64,000 nt of DNA from Bacteroidota bacterium (GTDB taxonomy: Bacteria > Bacteroidota > Bacteroidia > Flavobacteriales > Flavobacteriaceae), in NCBI GenBank assembly GCA_023446155.1, contig JAEXIT010000017.1:186001-250000 (forward strand). Reading direction: 5' to 3'. The number at the start of each line of letters is the position of its first letter. Within the stretch, counting starts at the first letter, position 1. Under the pieces are notes generated by a model. That model searched no databases, was not told where the DNA came from, and was given only the letters and a program-made list of their open reading frames with translations. A program made the translations under genes and the position numbers. Positions 25,918 through 35,361 of the stretch are shown piece by piece.

Positions 25918-27318
25918 ATGAAGAAGTTCATTGCATTAACAGCTGTTGTATCCTTGTTTTTCAGCTGTGGTTCTAACGACAGAGGTGAGCTAGTAGGAGT
26001 TAAAGGAAAGAAATGGCATCCGGAAAAGCCGTATGGTATGACTTTGGTTCCTGGTGGCGCTTTTATCATGGGTAAGTCTGATGATGATTTAGCCAACGTT
26101 CAGGACGCACCGACAAAAACGGTAACAGTTCGTTCCTTTTACATGGATGAGACGGAGATTACGAATAGTGAGTATCGTCAGTTTGTCGAATGGGTAAAAG
26201 ATTCTACAATCCGTGTTCGTTTGGCTATTTTAGCGGATGAGCAAGGGATGAAGCCAGGTTCTGGAGGTAATAAAGGTGGAAGTATTGGAGATTTCGCTTT
26301 TAGTGACCAGGATCCTGCAAAAATGTCTGCATACGACAAATACATGTATGAGAATTATTATAGCGTAGGAACTGACGAAGATCCTTATGCTGGAAGACGT
26401 CTTAACAAAAAAGTAAAGTTACATAAAGACCCGCAAAAATACCCGGATGAGTATTATGTTGAGGTTATGGATTCTTTGTATTTGCCTGCAAGTGAGTCGT
26501 ATAATGGATTGCGTACTTTCGACGTGTCGAAGTTGAAATTCCGTTATACCTGGATGGACATTCAGGCGGCTGCTAAAGATAAAAGTACTACAAGTAGCAG
26601 ATCAAAAAGAAGTAAATTTATCAAAACAGAAAATCAGTTGATTTATCCGGATACTACTGTTTGGATTAAGGACTTCGCGTATTCGTATAACGAACCAATG
26701 CACAATGACTATTTCTGGCACCAGGCTTATGGAGACTATCCTGTAGTTGGGGTGAGCTGGAAACAAGCAAAAGCGTTTTGTGCTTGGAGAACGTTAAACA
26801 AAAACTCCTACATCAAAAAGAAAAAAGGAAGAGATCAGGTGAATTCATTCCGTTTGCCAACAGAGGCAGAATGGGAATATGCTGCCAGAGGTGGTTTAGA
26901 ATCTGCAACATTCCCTTGGGGTGGGCCATATGCTCACAATGACAGAGGATGTTATTTGGCAAACTTCAAACCAAGTCGTGGAGATTACGCTGCCGACGGT
27001 GCACTTTACACTGTTGAGGCGAAATCATACGAGCCAAATGATTTCAACTTGTACAACATGTCGGGTAACGTAGCCGAGTGGACGGATTCATCTTATGACG
27101 CTGCTGCTTATGACTATGTATCGACAATGAATCCAAACGTTCCGGATGCTAAAAACCAACGTAAAGTAGTTCGTGGTGGATCTTGGAAAGATGTTTCGTA
27201 CTACCTACAGGTGGGTACTCGTAACTTCGAATATGCTGATACAGCCAGAAGTTATATCGGATTCAGAACGGTACAGGATTACATGGGAGCACAAGCTACC
27301 GGAAGCAGACCGAACTAA
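25918..27318 (+). CDS. gldK: T9SS/gliding lipoprotein GldK
   Basis: A 466-residue outer-membrane lipoprotein with a lipobox ending at Cys17 (SLFFSC). The rest is a formylglycine-generating-enzyme (sulfatase-modifying factor) fold, with GMTLVPGGAFIMGKSDDD, FYMDETEITNSEYRQF, RLPTEAEWEYAARGG, NMSGNVAEWT and VRGGSWKD. In this family the fold is structural rather than enzymatic. GldK forms, with GldN, periplasmic rings attached to the outer membrane in the type IX secretion system. It is the first gene of gldKLMN, with a good promoter match upstream. Confidence 0.98.
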   Translation: MKKFIALTAVVSLFFSCGSNDRGELVGVKGKKWHPEKPYGMTLVPGGAFIMGKSDDDLANVQDAPTKTVTVRSFYMDETEITNSEYRQFVEWVKDSTIRVRLAILADEQGMKPGSGGNKGGSIGDFAFSDQDPAKMSAYDKYMYENYYSVGTDEDPYAGRRLNKKVKLHKDPQKYPDEYYVEVMDSLYLPASESYNGLRTFDVSKLKFRYTWMDIQAAAKDKSTTSSRSKRSKFIKTENQLIYPDTTVWIKDFAYSYNEPMHNDYFWHQAYGDYPVVGVSWKQAKAFCAWRTLNKNSYIKKKKGRDQVNSFRLPTEAEWEYAARGGLESATFPWGGPYAHNDRGCYLANFKPSRGDYAADGALYTVEAKSYEPNDFNLYNMSGNVAEWTDSSYDAAAYDYVSTMNPNVPDAKNQRKVVRGGSWKDVSYYLQVGTRNFEYADTARSYIGFRTVQDYMGAQATGSRPN

Positions 27319-27405
27319 AATTTACAAAATAATTCAACTTAACTCAATTTTAAAATTTAACCAATTTTTTATAATTAACTTAACTAACTAAAATTTTATT
27401 TTATT

Positions 27406-28041
27406 ATGGCACTACCTAAAAAAGTTATGAATTTTGCCTATGGTATGGGGGCAGCAGTGGTAATCGTTGGAGCTTTATTCAAAATTATGCACTGGCCAGG
27501 TGCGAGTCCAATGCTTATTATTGGTCTTGGAGTTGAGGCATTCATCTTCGCATTATCAGCTTTCGATCCAGTTGAAAAAGAATTAGATTGGTCTTTAGTT
27601 TACCCTGAATTAGCAGGTGGAGAGGCTAAAAAGAGAGATGTGAAAAAAGCGGAAAACCCAACTGAAGCACAAGGATTATTATCTCAGAAATTAGACAACA
27701 TGTTAAAAGAAGCTAAAATTGACGGTGAGTTAATGTCAAGCTTAGGTAACAGCATCAAAAACTTCGAAGCTGCTGCTAAAGGAATTGCTCCAACTGTTGA
27801 TTCAGTTGCTTCTACTAAAAAATATGCTGAAGAAATGTCATTAGCTGCGGCTCAAATGGAATCTTTAAACAGCATGTACAAAGTACAATTAGAAAGTGCT
27901 ACTCGTAATGCAGAGATCAACAAAGAAGTTGCTGAAAACAACTTGAAATTAAAAGATCAAATGCAATCATTGACTGCAAACTTATCTTCATTAAACAACG
28001 TTTACGGCGGAATGCTTTCTGCAATGAGCAACAGAAACTAA
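27406..28041 (+). CDS. gldL: T9SS/gliding motor protein GldL
   Basis: A 211-residue inner-membrane protein: two transmembrane helices (about 11-28 and 36-54) and a cytoplasmic coiled-coil tail. With GldM it forms the proton-driven rotary motor of T9SS. The functional Lys and Glu known in the family appear as Lys26 (ALFKIMHW) and Glu44 (GLGVEAF). The loop between the helices is shorter than I recall for F. johnsoniae GldL. It follows gldK after 87 bp and precedes gldM by 42 bp. Confidence 0.98.
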   Translation: MALPKKVMNFAYGMGAAVVIVGALFKIMHWPGASPMLIIGLGVEAFIFALSAFDPVEKELDWSLVYPELAGGEAKKRDVKKAENPTEAQGLLSQKLDNMLKEAKIDGELMSSLGNSIKNFEAAAKGIAPTVDSVASTKKYAEEMSLAAAQMESLNSMYKVQLESATRNAEINKEVAENNLKLKDQMQSLTANLSSLNNVYGGMLSAMSNRN

Positions 28042-28083
28042 TTAGTTGCATTATTTATTAATCTTTAAAACTAATTAGAAGAA

Positions 28084-29628
28084 ATGGCAGGAGGAAAATT
28101 AACCCCTAGACAGAAGATGATTAACCTGATGTACCTGGTTTTCATCGCAATGTTGGCATTGAACATGTCAAAAGAAGTATTATCCGCTTTTGGTTTGATG
28201 AATGAGAAATTCGAAACAGCGAATACGGCTGCTACAGAAACGAATTCACTTACATTAGGCGCATTAGGTACTAAAGCTGCAGATAACCCGACACAATTCG
28301 GTGAAGCTAAAAAGAAAGCAGATCAGGTAGCTGTTATTACTAAAAATTTCTACGATTACATCGGAAAATTAAAAGCTGATGCAACTGCAGGAGTTGAAAA
28401 AAATGCAGACGGAAAATTACCGTATGAAGCAATGGATAAAGGTGACAAAATCGACGAAGGTTGGTTTAGTGGTGACGGATATTCAGCTAAAGGTAAAGAA
28501 ATCGTTAGCACAATGGACAAGTACAGAGCTGATATGAAAGCAGTACTTGGAAATGATACAAAATACAAAGCGATCATCGCTGAAATTGATTCTAAATTCA
28601 ATACGGCTGATGTAAAAGACGGAGAAGGTGTAACTAAAAAATATTTAGATTACAACTACAAAGGATTCCCATCAATTGCTTCTTTAACAAAGTTATCAGC
28701 TTTACAAAATGACGTAAAAGTTATCGAAGCAGAACTTTACAACGCATTTTTAGGAAACACTGCAATGGCAGCGGCTTCTATGAAAAACTATAAAGCGTTT
28801 GTAATGATGGATAAATCAGCTTTCTTCCAAGGAGAGCAAGTTACAGGTCGTGTAGTATTAGGTCGTTATGACGAGTCTACTGTGCCAAAAGCGGTTTCTG
28901 TAGTTGGTGCTTCTACATCAATCGAAAACGGATCTGCAGTATTCAAAATGGCTGCTGGAAGCGTTGGAGATAAAGATATCAAAGGTAAATTTACCTTTAT
29001 GGAAGACAACAAACCAGTTGAAATCGAAATTGCAGGTAACTATGTTGTAGTTCCTAAACCAAATCAGGCTATCGTTTCAGCTGATAAAATGAAAGTTGTG
29101 TACCGTGGTGTTCCAAACCCTATTTCGGTTTCTGTACCAGGTATCTCTTCTGATAAAGTAAAAGCGTCTGCTCCAGGTATGGCTGCTGCTGGAAAACCAG
29201 GTCAGTATAACCTTACTCCAGGTGCTGGAAGTGATGTAACGATCAACGTTACGGCTACTATGCCTGACGGAAAATCATTCAGCAGTAAAGAAGTATTCCG
29301 TATTAAAGGATTACCTTCTCCAACTGGAAAAATCCGTGGTGAAGTTGCTGCTAAAGGAGCGAAATCTAACTTAGAGGTTTGTACAATCTCTGCTGAGTTA
29401 GAAGATTTCGATTTCCCAGTATCTGTTAACGTTACTCAATTTAACATCAGAGTACCAGGTCAACCAACTATCGTGGTTTCCGGAAACAAAATGGATGCAC
29501 GTGCGAAGGCAGCAATTGCTAAGGCAAGTAGAGGTGATATTGTTGTTATCTCTGAGATCAAAGCTAAATTTGTTGGTTTAGATCAAATGCCAAAAAGAGT
29601 TTCAACTTGTACCTTCGAAGTACAATAA
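28084..29628 (+). CDS. gldM: T9SS/gliding motor shaft protein GldM
   Basis: A 514-residue protein with one N-terminal transmembrane helix (about 12-28, INLMYLVFIAMLALNM) and a long periplasmic part of stacked domains that transmits motor rotation to the GldKN ring. The start MAGGKLTPRQKMINLMYL is the family signature; the C-terminal part (PSPTGKIRGEVAAKG) is also typical. Codon choice is strongly biased to A/T-ending and Flavobacterium-preferred codons, as expected for a highly expressed gene. Confidence 0.98.
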   Translation: MAGGKLTPRQKMINLMYLVFIAMLALNMSKEVLSAFGLMNEKFETANTAATETNSLTLGALGTKAADNPTQFGEAKKKADQVAVITKNFYDYIGKLKADATAGVEKNADGKLPYEAMDKGDKIDEGWFSGDGYSAKGKEIVSTMDKYRADMKAVLGNDTKYKAIIAEIDSKFNTADVKDGEGVTKKYLDYNYKGFPSIASLTKLSALQNDVKVIEAELYNAFLGNTAMAAASMKNYKAFVMMDKSAFFQGEQVTGRVVLGRYDESTVPKAVSVVGASTSIENGSAVFKMAAGSVGDKDIKGKFTFMEDNKPVEIEIAGNYVVVPKPNQAIVSADKMKVVYRGVPNPISVSVPGISSDKVKASAPGMAAAGKPGQYNLTPGAGSDVTINVTATMPDGKSFSSKEVFRIKGLPSPTGKIRGEVAAKGAKSNLEVCTISAELEDFDFPVSVNVTQFNIRVPGQPTIVVSGNKMDARAKAAIAKASRGDIVVISEIKAKFVGLDQMPKRVSTCTFEVQ

Positions 29629-29681
29629 AAACGACCAAGTTTGAGTTTATAATTACTTAAATAGTATATAAAGAATAAGAA

Positions 29682-30593
29682 ATGAATTGGAGAAATTTTT
29701 CATTAGTAATTGCATTTACTTTTAGCTCAATTGCAACTTTTGCACAGTCTAACCTTCTAAATGCAAAAACCCCGGCTGAAATCGGTAAAAAAACCGCAGC
29801 ACAATTAAATGCAGATAACGACAAGCCGCTACCTTACGGATATGTGGATGACCGTGATGTATTAATGGGGAAAAAGATTTGGGAAATTATCGACCTTGAT
29901 GAAAGAGTTAACTTCCCATTGTATTACCCTATTGAAGGGAACTTAGGTCCGGATAGAAAACCATTATACGATGTGTTGGTAGAAGGAATTAAGTCAGGAA
30001 AGCTTACTGAAATCTATGATGATAGTTATTTTACAACTAAAAAATCATTAAAAGATATCGAGGCTTCTCTATTCAGAATCGATACAACTGATGCCGGTAA
30101 AGAGCAGTACAACAGCTTCACGGCAAAACAGAAAAAAGCTGGTGCTAAAATTTCTGATGAGTATATCAACAAAACAGAAATCGCAGCAGTTCACGTATCC
30201 GATTATAAAGTTGTAGGATATTGGTATTTCGACACCCGTCAGGGAGAATTAAAATACCGTATTTTAGGAATTTGCCCAATTGTTCCAGACGTGTATACAA
30301 TGGACAAAGAGGAGAAAGAATACATCGAATTGTTCTGGGTTTACTTCCCATCGGCAAGAGATGTACTACACAGTAGCAAAGCCTTTAACGACAAAAACTC
30401 GGCGATGCCAATTACGTTTGATCACCTGTTAAATTCAAGACGTTTTAACGGCGTTATTTACAGAGAAGAAAACGTTTATGGAGATAGACAAATTGACGAG
30501 TACGTTAAAGAAAATGCACAGATGCAATTATTGGAATCAGAACGTGTAAAAGAAAAAATCCGCAATTTCGAACAGGATATGTGGAATTACTAA
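29682..30593 (+). CDS. gldN: T9SS/gliding protein GldN
   Basis: A 303-residue periplasmic protein with a signal peptide (about 1-22, ending TFAQ). It carries the family's conserved motifs YGYVDDRDVLMGKKIWEIID and GYWYFDTRQGELKYRI. With GldK it builds the periplasmic ring of T9SS. It is the last gene of the cluster; no gldO paralogue follows, unlike F. johnsoniae where gldO follows gldN. A terminator lies 23 bp downstream. Confidence 0.97.
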   Translation: MNWRNFSLVIAFTFSSIATFAQSNLLNAKTPAEIGKKTAAQLNADNDKPLPYGYVDDRDVLMGKKIWEIIDLDERVNFPLYYPIEGNLGPDRKPLYDVLVEGIKSGKLTEIYDDSYFTTKKSLKDIEASLFRIDTTDAGKEQYNSFTAKQKKAGAKISDEYINKTEIAAVHVSDYKVVGYWYFDTRQGELKYRILGICPIVPDVYTMDKEEKEYIELFWVYFPSARDVLHSSKAFNDKNSAMPITFDHLLNSRRFNGVIYREENVYGDRQIDEYVKENAQMQLLESERVKEKIRNFEQDMWNY

Positions 30594-30615
30594 AAAATAA
30601 TTTCTCCAATTTCAT

Positions 30616-30648
30616 AAAAACTCTTACCCTAACCGGTAAGAGTTTTTT
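30616..30648 (+). terminator. Terminator of the gldKLMN operon
   Basis: A 13-bp stem (AAAAACTCTTACC / GGTAAGAGTTTTT) with a 6-nt loop and T-run, 23 bp after gldN. Confidence 0.9.
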
Positions 30649-30660
30649 ATTTTTGTACTT

Positions 30661-31725
30661 ATGGTAGATTATTTGATTGTCGGTTCCGGAATTGCAGGTA
30701 TCTGCTTCGCGGAAACCTTATTGCAGAACGGAAAAACCTTTGCGGTATTTGAAGATGGTTCCACCTCGTCGTCGCGAGTGGCTGGAGGATTGTATAATTC
30801 GGTTATTTTAAAGCGTTTTAGCCAGGTTTGGATGGCAAGTGAACAGTTGGACTATGGTTTGCCTTTTTACGCGGCTATTGCCAAAAGAATCGGAGCGGAA
30901 TTTGACTTTCAAATACCGATCTATCGGAAATTTGCATCCATAGAAGAACAGAACAATTGGTTTCAGGCAGCCGATAAACCCAATCTGGCAGCCTACCTGT
31001 CGACGGATATCATTCACCGGAAATACCAATCCATTACATCTGATTTTGGATTTGGCGAAGTACGGAGGACCGGTTATGTCGACACGGCGGTACTCCTGAA
31101 TTCCTATAATCACTATCTGGAAGAAAATGGGCTGTTGCATAAAATGCATTTCGATCATTCAAAATTGGATGTCAACGATGATTTTGTGGAGTATGATGGA
31201 ATTACAGCACGTCATATGATCTTTGCAGAGGGGTTTGGGATGATACACAATCCGTTTTTTAACCATTTGCCATTAGACGGAACCAAAGGGGAGTTATTGG
31301 TGATCAAAGCGCCGGAGTTAAATCTGGATGTCGTTTTAAAATCCAGTATTTTTATTCTTCCCATCGGAAACGATTTGTTTAAAGTGGGGGCAACCTATAA
31401 TTGGGATGATAAAACCGATTTACCAACCGAAGCCGGAAAACAGGAATTGGTGGAGGAACTCAAAACACTAATCGATTGCGACTTTGAAATTGTTGACCAT
31501 TTTGCCGGTGTGCGCCCTACGGTTAAAGACCGGCGCCCATTGATCGGAACACACCATGTATATGGCAATTTACATCTGTTAAACGGGCTTGGGACCCGTG
31601 GTGTGATGTTAGGGCCGTTTCTGGCGGATAAACTTTTTGAATCAATCGAGAACAAAACAGCATTGGATGCTCAGATCGATATCAGACGTTTTTATAAAAA
31701 ATTAGGAATCCGTTTGGATTCCTAA
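30661..31725 (+). CDS. FAD-dependent oxidoreductase (DAO family)
   Basis: A 354-residue flavoprotein of the D-amino acid oxidase/glycine oxidase fold. The dinucleotide-binding motif is at the N-terminus (LIVGSGIAGICFAE) and the C-terminal FAD-contact segment is present (GVRPTVKDRRPLIG, then GLGTRGVMLGP). The substrate is not evident. It follows the gldKLMN terminator by 13 bp and probably needs its own promoter or read-through. Its last four bases overlap the end of the convergent DUF983 gene. Related genes occur near gldKLMN in other Flavobacteriia. Confidence 0.88.
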   Translation: MVDYLIVGSGIAGICFAETLLQNGKTFAVFEDGSTSSSRVAGGLYNSVILKRFSQVWMASEQLDYGLPFYAAIAKRIGAEFDFQIPIYRKFASIEEQNNWFQAADKPNLAAYLSTDIIHRKYQSITSDFGFGEVRRTGYVDTAVLLNSYNHYLEENGLLHKMHFDHSKLDVNDDFVEYDGITARHMIFAEGFGMIHNPFFNHLPLDGTKGELLVIKAPELNLDVVLKSSIFILPIGNDLFKVGATYNWDDKTDLPTEAGKQELVEELKTLIDCDFEIVDHFAGVRPTVKDRRPLIGTHHVYGNLHLLNGLGTRGVMLGPFLADKLFESIENKTALDAQIDIRRFYKKLGIRLDS

Positions 31726-32132
31726 TGTGTATGCTCGTTATTTTTATTGAGATGTTGTTTCCAGTCCTTGTCATAATGGACAAAAAAGTTAATCCATATA
31801 TTTCGGGACAAACGCATGATAACCGGCATAAAAACAATTAAAGTTGCGATTATCGCTATAAATGAGGTTTTAAGGCTGCTTCCCAGAAAAAGATGGGAGA
31901 TGACAAAAGCGGCCACTCCGAAAGCAATACCTACGCCATAACTCACATACATGGCGCCGTAGAAAAATGAGGGTTCGATTTTGTAATACGTTCCGCAATG
32001 ACTGCATTTTTCATGCATAGTAAAAACATGACTCAGTTTATACGGGTTTTTCTCTACATACATGTTTTCTTCCTGACATTTTGGGCAACTACCCGTTAAA
32101 ATGCTGTTGAGTTTGCTTCCTTTTTTAAACAT
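31722..32132 (-). CDS. DUF983 family membrane protein
   Basis: A 136-residue protein with the DUF983 pattern: an N-terminal zinc-ribbon-like part with two CxxC motifs (CPKC at 16-19, CSHC near 43-46) and two transmembrane helices (about 62-82 and 88-108). The function of the family is unknown. The C-terminus is charged and ends HTH. It is transcribed divergently from the ABC-F gene, with a 64-bp gap that holds both promoters. Confidence 0.88.
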   Translation of the reverse strand: MFKKGSKLNSILTGSCPKCQEENMYVEKNPYKLSHVFTMHEKCSHCGTYYKIEPSFFYGAMYVSYGVGIAFGVAAFVISHLFLGSSLKTSFIAIIATLIVFMPVIMRLSRNIWINFFVHYDKDWKQHLNKNNEHTH

Positions 32133-32169
32133 TTGTAAAAATTTTAGTAAAGGTACATCTTTAAAAAAT

Positions 32170-32177
32170 TACCTTTG
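32170..32177 (+). promoter_or_regulatory. -7 element of the ABC-F gene
   Basis: TACCTTTG matches TAnnTTTG exactly, 19 bp before the ATG at 32197. It supports that start rather than the longer frame. Confidence 0.5.
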
Positions 32178-32196
32178 TAACCTTTGTAACAAAATT

Positions 32197-34110
32197 ATGC
32201 TAAATATACACAATTTATCGGTTTCTTTTGGGGGCACCTACCTGTTTGAGGAAGTTACTTTCCGACTGGGAGCAGGTGATCGCGTTGGGCTTGTAGGAAA
32301 GAACGGAGCCGGAAAATCGACCATGCTCAAAATTCTGTCGCGGGAATTAGCTCCCGATTCAGGAAGTATCGCAACAGAAAAAGAAGTAAAACTTGGTTTT
32401 CTAAAACAGGATATCGACTTTGTAAAAGGAAGAACTGTTCTGGAAGAAGCCTATCAGGCTTTTGAAGCGATAAAAAACGCAGAGCTAAAGATGGAAGAAA
32501 TCAACCATCAGTTGGTGACGCGTACCGATTATGAAAGTGAAAGCTATTCGGAACTGATCGAACAGCTAAGTGATGTGACCCATCATTACGAAATACTGGG
32601 CGGTTATAACTATGTGGGCGATACCGAAAAAGTATTGCTCGGACTGGGTTTTAAACGCGAGGATTTTGATCAGCTTACAGATACCTTTTCCGGAGGATGG
32701 CGTATGCGTATCGAATTAGCGAAATTATTACTGCAAGCAAACGATATATTGCTACTGGATGAGCCTACGAACCACTTGGATATCGAAAGTATCATCTGGT
32801 TGGAAAGTTTTTTGCGAAACTTCCCGGGAGTTGTCGTTATTGTGTCGCACGATAAGATGTTTTTGGACAATGTGACCAACCGTACGATAGAAATTTCATT
32901 GGGAAAAATATACGATTTTAGTAAACCGTATTCGGAATATTTGATTCAACGTCAGGAAATCCGTGAAAAGCAATTGGCTACCCAAAAAAACCAGGCTAAA
33001 AAGATCGAAGAAACGGAAAAACTGATTGAAAAATTCCGTGCCAAAGCGTCGAAAGCTTCAATGGCGCAATCGTTGATCAAAAAGCTGGACAAGGTCGAAC
33101 GTATTGAAGTCGATGAAGATGATAACTCCGTAATGAGCATAACATTCCCAGTGTCCATTACGCCTGGACGTGTAGTGGTCGAAGCCGAGCACGTGACTAA
33201 AAGTTACGACGAGAAAACCATTTTAAAAGATATTTCGTTATTGGTCGAACGCGGTAGTAAAATTGCCTTTGTTGGACAAAATGGACAGGGTAAATCGACA
33301 TTTATAAAAGCGATTGTCAATGAATTCGAATACGAAGGAACGATCAAGCTAGGACATAACGTACAATTGGGTTATTTTGCCCAAAATCAGGCCGAATATC
33401 TGGATGGTGAGAAAACCCTGTTGGATACGATGATCGAAGCGGCAACCGATAGTAATCGTTCGAAAGTGCGGGATATGTTGGGTGCCTTTTTATTCCGAGG
33501 CGATGATGTGGAGAAAAAAGTAAAAGTACTATCGGGAGGGGAACGAAACCGACTGGCGCTTTGTAAGCTGTTATTACAACCCATTAACGTATTGGTAATG
33601 GATGAGCCGACAAACCACCTTGATATCAAATCTAAAAACGTTTTAAAGGCTGCTTTGCAGAAGTTTGAAGGGACGCTGTTATTAGTATCGCACGACCGTG
33701 ATTTCTTGCAGGGAATGGCGAATATCGTTTATGAATTCAAAGATCAGAAGATCAGAGAATATCTGGGTGATATTAATTTCTTCCTGGAACAGCGTAATGT
33801 GCAAAATATGCGCGAGGTCGAGAAGAAAGATGTTGCTAAAGAAACGGTAGTTCAGAAAGACAATAAAGCCCTGTCGTATGAAGAGCAAAAGAAGCAAAAA
33901 GCACTTCAAAATAAGCTGAGTAAGATCGAAAGTCAGGTACAGGAACTGGAAAAAGAAATCCGAAAAGACGATAAGGCTCTGGCGGAACATTATGAAAAAC
34001 TAATGCAGGATGCGTCTTTTTTTACGGCCTACGAAAAGAAGAAAAAAGAACTGGAGCAGCTTTTAGAAGAGTGGGAGAATGTTCAGGAAGAAATAGAAAG
34101 TAATGTTTAA
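32197..34110 (+). CDS. ABC-F family ATPase
   Basis: Two ABC ATPase domains in one 637-residue soluble protein with no membrane helices. Domain one has GLVGKNGAGKST, signature FSGGWRMR and LLLDEPTNHLD; domain two has AFVGQNGQGKST, signature LSGGERNR and MDEPTNHLD. The inter-domain linker is the ABC-F type, and the C-terminus is a predicted coiled coil (about 560-637), as in Uup-type members. ABC-F proteins act on ribosomes. I chose the ATG at 32197 because homologues start near MLNIHNLSVSFGG and a -7 box lies between the upstream ATG and this one. Confidence 0.95.
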   Translation: MLNIHNLSVSFGGTYLFEEVTFRLGAGDRVGLVGKNGAGKSTMLKILSRELAPDSGSIATEKEVKLGFLKQDIDFVKGRTVLEEAYQAFEAIKNAELKMEEINHQLVTRTDYESESYSELIEQLSDVTHHYEILGGYNYVGDTEKVLLGLGFKREDFDQLTDTFSGGWRMRIELAKLLLQANDILLLDEPTNHLDIESIIWLESFLRNFPGVVVIVSHDKMFLDNVTNRTIEISLGKIYDFSKPYSEYLIQRQEIREKQLATQKNQAKKIEETEKLIEKFRAKASKASMAQSLIKKLDKVERIEVDEDDNSVMSITFPVSITPGRVVVEAEHVTKSYDEKTILKDISLLVERGSKIAFVGQNGQGKSTFIKAIVNEFEYEGTIKLGHNVQLGYFAQNQAEYLDGEKTLLDTMIEAATDSNRSKVRDMLGAFLFRGDDVEKKVKVLSGGERNRLALCKLLLQPINVLVMDEPTNHLDIKSKNVLKAALQKFEGTLLLVSHDRDFLQGMANIVYEFKDQKIREYLGDINFFLEQRNVQNMREVEKKDVAKETVVQKDNKALSYEEQKKQKALQNKLSKIESQVQELEKEIRKDDKALAEHYEKLMQDASFFTAYEKKKKELEQLLEEWENVQEEIESNV

Positions 34111-34116
34111 AATAGT

Positions 34117-34145
34117 AAAAAGAGTGGTCTATAGCCACTCTTTTT
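34117..34145. terminator. Bidirectional terminator
   Basis: An 11-bp stem (AAAAAGAGTGG / CCACTCTTTTT) with flanking A and T runs between the convergent ABC-F and FemAB-like genes. Confidence 0.88.
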
Positions 34146-35293
34146 TATTTAAACGGATTGCGTTGCTGCCAAACGGTCTCTGGTTCCAATGAACGGAATA
34201 ATTTTGAAATATAGCGGTTGATAAAAGCATTTTCATGTTGGATATAACCAAACATTTCCTGCGGTGTTGCGCCTACAGAACTCTTGATTTCAAGTGCTGT
34301 TCGGGCAAAAACGATTTTTGTAAATCCTTTGTTCACCGAATAACCAACCATATCGTAAAGCATGTTCAGATATAGCATTTTTTCCCGCTGGTACTCCTCG
34401 TCATATCCCAGAAAATAGGTGTCTATGGTCGTTCCGTTTATAATGAGGGTGTTAAAGCCGATTAGTTTGTCGTTCAGAAAATAACCGTAAAATAAAAATT
34501 GATCACCTAATAATTTTTTGAGTTTAAAGAAGTGATTGTCAGATAGGAAAAAAGTATTAAAGGGGGCATTGCGCGCTACATTCTGATACAAACTGTGAAT
34601 TGTGGCAGAATGTTCCTGAATGTCCTCCAGACTAAATTTCCGTTTGGTGAGATCCACGGCCTTTTTTCGTGCTCTTTTATATTGATCCCGGTACTTTTTT
34701 GTAAGCGCATCTACATAATCGGTTTCGTGATGCCAGCTATCCGGGATGTTAAAAAGCATATTGGGTTGTGTGGTGAACCGGTAAAAAGAAGCAAACTCGG
34801 GAATTGCAAAACTCCTGGTGTCATGTTCGGAGAAGTCCTTAAAAACGGTCAAATGGATCTTTGTTTTTCGTTTTCGAAAGATCTCCTTAAGCGCCTTTGT
34901 TGCCTGAAATAATAATGTAATGGCTTGTGATGGTTCAATTTTATGGTTTAAAGCAAACGCATTCTGACCGGTAAGCATATTATTCCCGATAAAGAGCACA
35001 TGAGCGCTAAAATTCCGAAATACAAAGTTGCGGGCCGTTGTTTTAAGACAGTTATCTCTTTCGCCAAAGGATTCGACTTTGTTTAAATCCAAAAATTGTG
35101 ATATGGCAATTCCACATAATTCATCCTGTCGGAATAAACCGATATAATGACAAATCATATTGGCAGGAGCCGATTGATCGAGTACTTTGATATAAGCCTT
35201 GCTGAGAAAAATATTAGAAATAGCAAGAGTATCCCAGTTTTCCGGGAGCTCGTGCGCCTTGGTATAAATTTTATAGGTAAAGTCTGTTATCAC
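34145..35293 (-). CDS. FemAB/GNAT-like acyltransferase
   Basis: A 382-residue cytoplasmic protein. The C-terminal half has a GNAT-like pattern: FLFYGYFLNDKLIGFNTLIING, then TYFLGYDEEYQREKMLYLNMLYDMV and FARTALEIKSSVGA. It resembles the FemAB-like/peptidogalycan biosynthesis family (DUF482 type), which is thought to transfer acyl or aminoacyl groups, but the acceptor is unknown. A hairpin separates it from the upstream DUF1761 gene. It ends at a bidirectional terminator. Confidence 0.7.
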   Translation of the reverse strand: MITDFTYKIYTKAHELPENWDTLAISNIFLSKAYIKVLDQSAPANMICHYIGLFRQDELCGIAISQFLDLNKVESFGERDNCLKTTARNFVFRNFSAHVLFIGNNMLTGQNAFALNHKIEPSQAITLLFQATKALKEIFRKRKTKIHLTVFKDFSEHDTRSFAIPEFASFYRFTTQPNMLFNIPDSWHHETDYVDALTKKYRDQYKRARKKAVDLTKRKFSLEDIQEHSATIHSLYQNVARNAPFNTFFLSDNHFFKLKKLLGDQFLFYGYFLNDKLIGFNTLIINGTTIDTYFLGYDEEYQREKMLYLNMLYDMVGYSVNKGFTKIVFARTALEIKSSVGATPQEMFGYIQHENAFINRYISKLFRSLEPETVWQQRNPFK

Positions 35294-35302
35294 AAAATAA
35301 AG

Positions 35303-35330
35303 AATCGCTCTGCAAATGTAGAGCGATTCG
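35303..35330 (-). terminator. Terminator after the DUF1761 gene
   Basis: A perfect 10-bp stem (GAATCGCTCT / AGAGCGATTC) with an 8-nt loop, followed on the minus strand by TTTATTTTG. It ends 9 bp before the next start codon, so it could also affect that gene. Confidence 0.65.
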
Positions 35331-35361
35331 TATATAAATAAGTGTTAAAAGATATTTTTTT

